From DATJGR01 sp963812255 (GTDB lineage Bacteria; Pseudomonadota; Gammaproteobacteria; Pseudomonadales; Azotimanducaceae): a stretch of 64,000 bases of DNA. The notes beneath the pieces are model-generated. The model was not told where the DNA came from and did no database searches. It worked only from the letters and a program-made list of their open reading frames with translations. Of this stretch, positions 61,755 to 64,000 are shown in pieces (the first letter of the stretch is position 1; every line of letters begins with the position of its first letter). The DNA lies in the NCBI GenBank assembly GCA_963812255.1, contig CAWEUM010000006.1, positions 127,729-191,728 on the forward strand. The letters are read 5' to 3'. A program made the position numbers and the translations under genes.

Positions 61755-61952
61755 TTAGGCGACAGCCCCCAACTCCGCAGGCACCGGAATCCCTGCAATC
61801 TCGTGCACAGCTGACCGTGGCCAATAGTCTCGGCCTGAAATTTTCTTGGGCTGCGGTAGTAGTCCAGATTTCTTGGCGCGATTCACCCAGATGGATGAAC
61901 GGCCACCGAACAAGCGCCGGACATAGGCGCTATCGACGAGGTGTTCTGACAT
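61755..61952 (-). CDS. AlpA-family phage regulatory protein
   Basis: 65 aa, a small winged-helix/MerR-like DNA-binding protein: SEHLVDSAYVRRLFGGRSSI, then WVNRAKKSGLLPQPKKISG and RDYWPRSAVHEI. AlpA proteins activate excision or replication genes of P4-like elements. It lies between the integrase and the replication-type genes, as usual. Confidence 0.75.
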   Translation of the reverse strand: MSEHLVDSAYVRRLFGGRSSIWVNRAKKSGLLPQPKKISGRDYWPRSAVHEIAGIPVPAELGAVA

Positions 61953-62058
61953 TTTCGAGTCTCCAAGGCGCCCGATCCGGCGCGATGGAGTCTCAAGATA
62001 TAGCGCGATACGACAAATGCGAGGTACTTATCCAGGTCGCATCGCACCGGTTTCGTAC

Positions 62059-62545
62059 CTACTTCGGCTTCGTCTCGCGTAAATCTTTGAGTGCAGCGAT
62101 TTCGTCAGGCTGGCGTCGCTGCGCGTTGCAATGTCGACGAGCAGAGTTACCGCCGCACTATCGAGCGACAATCGAGTCGGGAACTGCGACCAAATCGAAA
62201 TCGCGACCATGCGCGCATCTGCACGTTGTCGTTTGCTGGCGCCCTCGATTCGCATCAACGAATGCGTCGCATCGACATCCCATTGCGCAAATCCCCAACA
62301 ACTCCGCCGTCGCCGAGTAGTCGGCGCGGCCCGATTCCGTCGCAAAGGCGTTCATAAGCCGAACCCGTATCGTGGTACGCATCGTGTCCGACCGGGAACG
62401 CGGCCAGGTGTTCGACGACCTCGGCCGCGGCATTCACACGTTCGGACAGACCGTCGCGCAACGTCTCGCGAGCTCCGCCACGCCGGCGCGGTTCGTGTCG
62501 ACCGGTAATGCCAGGCGATAATTGTCGAGAGCCCGTTGTGGTTCA
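62059..62545 (-). pseudogene. Probable decayed gene between integrase and AlpA
   Basis: Protein-like pieces appear in successive frames on the minus strand: EPQRALDNYRLALPVDTN, then RDGLSERVNAAAEVVEHLAA, then FATESGRADYSATAELL, then QPDEIAALKDLRETKPK ending at TAG 62059. Single-base shifts would be needed to join them. A start codon overlapping the integrase stop (ATGA at 62546) exists but in another frame. No intact gene is supported in 61953-62542; this is the best explanation of the gap. Confidence 0.3.
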
Positions 62546-63792
62546 TTTCCGCCTCCGCCGAATCGGCACCACCTTGTCTTCGCCCTTCGCCGCTGCGCGT
62601 ACCCATTCGGCCCACGCTTCGAGCGCGGCGCGTTTCGCCGCTTCGTATTGCCCGCGGTTGTACACCGCTGCAACGCCGCGGATCGCGCCGCCCTTGCGGT
62701 TCTGCACGAGTTCCGCAACGAACGGCATTTGGCCCAACTGTTCGCCGAACACGGTGCTAACGGTTCGCCTGATGTCGTGATATCGCCATGGGGCGAGGTG
62801 TGCTGGCGCAGGTCCACCATGCTTCTCGTGAAACGTCTTCGCCTGCTCGAATATCTTCGCGTCGAGGTTCTTCTTCGCCTTCGAGAATGCGCTGATGCCC
62901 TTCGCGCCGGATGTCGTGGTGAATACGTGCGGACCTTCGAACCGCGGCACCTTGCCCAACACTTCGAGCGCGAGACTCGACAGCGGCACCGTGTGCGGTT
63001 CGCTGGATTTTGTAGGTTCTTCGATGCGCCAGACATCGCCGCTCACTTCGCCCCAACGCATCTGCGCAACGTCACGCTCACGCTGGCCGCCGGACGCAAT
63101 CATCAACTGCACGAACGTGCCCCAGGGATAGGCGATCGCGTCGCACGCACGCCAGATCGCGCCGAGTTCGTCGGCCGTCAGCACGCGACTACGTGAGATC
63201 TCTTTGCCTGGCGGTTTGATGCCGAGACACGGTGACAATTCGAGGTAGTCGCGCTCGACGCACCAGCCGAACAGTTTGCGCACCGTGGCGAGCATCCGGT
63301 TCGCCGATGTCGTCTTGCCGGCATCGACCAACGCATCGAGCAAACGCAGCACATCGGCTTTGCGGATGTTCAACAGCGGCGTATTGCCCCACTGCGCTTT
63401 CAGCAATCCAACGTACCGCTCCGTCTCGCGCAACGTCGTCGGCTTCTGGTGACGTTTGGCATACCGCTGCACGAATTCATCGGCCACGGTTGAAAACCCG
63501 CCACGCACGCGCTGGATGCGTTCTGCGCGCGGATCGATGCCCGCGCCGGCCTGCTCGATGAGTTTGCCGGCACGCTTGCGCGCAACTTTCAACTTCAAGC
63601 GTCGGGTACGACGGCTTCAGCGTCTCGCGCACCAGTTTGCCGTGTGCCCGGTACATCACGAAAAAGGATTTCTTGCCGGACGCACCGACTCGAATTCCGA
63701 ACGATGGCAACTGCACATCGAACACTTCGAGCTGTCCAGATGTCGGCGGTTTGAGATTCGCCAAATACGTATCGAGTCAGGTTTCGTCGCAT
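62543..63792 (-). pseudogene. int: Tyrosine integrase with two 1-nt frameshifts
   Basis: ATG 63792 with AGGAGA at seven nt begins RRNLT, then a 1-nt shift near 63778 leads to DTYLANLKPPTSGQLEVFD, and a second near 63600 (CTTGAAG) joins KLKVARKRAGKLIEQAGAGIDP. Dropping both bases gives 415 aa, the length of P4-type integrases. DUF4102 arm-binding domain, core-binding domain and catalytic residues (Arg in GGQRERDVAQMRW, HDIRRT, Tyr in AAVYNRGQY) are seen. Both errors are single insertions, so assembly error is possible. Confidence 0.75.
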
Positions 63793-63952
63793 CAGCGGGT
63801 CTCCTGGGTAACAGCTGGGTAACAGACACGGCTGAAAGCATACGTTATTGCATGTTATCGAGTGAAGGGGTAATTTCGAGCGAATTCCCGTGTTTTGCGG
63901 GACTTGGCGAGGCAAACGGGTGGTGTTCGTTATCGTTCGAAAGGGGTTATTT

Positions 63953-64000
63953 GCTGACTGTTAATCAGCGGGTCGTTGGTTCGAGTCCAACAGGCGGAGC
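63953..64000 (+). other. attachment-site remnant: 3' half of tRNA-Asn(GTT)
   Basis: From 63953: anticodon arm GCTGA-CTGTTAA-TCAGC (GTT), variable GGGTC, T arm GTTGG-TTCGAGT-CCAAC, and 3' acceptor AGGCGGA-G-C running to the window end. The sequence before it does not supply the complementary 5' acceptor TCCGCCT or a D arm, so this is not an intact tRNA. A 3' tRNA half about 160 nt from an integrase start is the classic att core. Confidence 0.75.

Noticed and set aside
63927..64000. Intact tRNA-Asn at the window end
   Set aside because: The 74-nt upstream span lacks the 5' acceptor complement of AGGCGGA and any D arm.

Overview
The window looks like a chromosomal segment of a free-living gammaproteobacterium with roughly 60 % GC. 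Its gene order is the gammaproteobacterial one: ffh next to ypjD and the CNNM/CorC gene, rpsP-rimM-trmD-rplS, guaB-guaA divergent from xseA, der-bamB-yfgM-hisS-rodZ-pilF-rlmN-ndk, iscS-iscR-trmJ divergent from suhB, and secF-secD-yajC-tgt-queA. The joining of suhB to secFD-yajC-tgt-queA, iscRS without iscU, and a long type-2 LeuA point to the Xanthomonadales/Nevskiales/Steroidobacterales side of the class. This placement is an inference from synteny, not a database result.

Layout. 1-5.5 kb: a compact minus-strand valine (isobutyryl-CoA) catabolic operon, mmsA, acyl-CoA dehydrogenase, enoyl-CoA hydratase, 3-hydroxyisobutyryl-CoA hydrolase, mmsB. 5.6-7.1 kb: a decayed S9 peptidase. 7.1-15.4 kb: ung, lysS, prfB (programmed +1 frameshift), recJ, hom, dsbC, xerD, all minus. 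15.44-15.73 kb: no gene, but a strongly structured probable small RNA on the plus strand with a perfect 16-bp terminator hairpin. 15.7-21.3 kb: rplS-trmD-rimM-rpsP and ffh, divergent from ypjD and a CNNM/CorC transporter. 21.4-30.6 kb: leuA with a promoter and leucine-rich leader, purT, a gamma carbonic anhydrase, DUF3135 and NUDIX genes, purL and tadA. 30.7-34.1 kb: an accessory stretch with a flavin monooxygenase preceded by a coupled 13-codon ORF, a trypsin-like protein, an SDR, and a BON-LysM protein. 34.2-56.3 kb: GMP synthesis, xseA, envelope biogenesis, tRNA modification, Fe-S and Sec genes.

56.5-64 kb is a mobile region. It begins after an intact tRNA-Leu(CAA) with a small ORF coupled to a putAbiC-like membrane protein. 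A minus-strand cluster follows: HK97-type major capsid protein (frameshifted), several tiny coupled ORFs, a winged-helix replication-type protein whose 3' end carries an array of TGTCCC-N5-GGGACA palindromes, a Spo11/Topo VI-A-like TOPRIM protein, a small ORF, an AlpA-like regulator, a decayed gene, and a tyrosine integrase with two 1-nt frameshifts. The window ends in the 3' half of a tRNA-Asn, an attachment-site remnant. No terminase, portal or tail genes are visible, so the element resembles a phage satellite or a decayed plasmid-prophage.

Across the window, short GGTCAGA...TCTGACC palindromes recur in three intergenic gaps (a REP-like family). Most housekeeping genes are tightly packed with 1-26 nt overlaps, indicating translational coupling. 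The best candidates for new biology are the structured RNA at 15.52-15.74 kb and the embedded iteron array plus Spo11-like gene in the mobile element.
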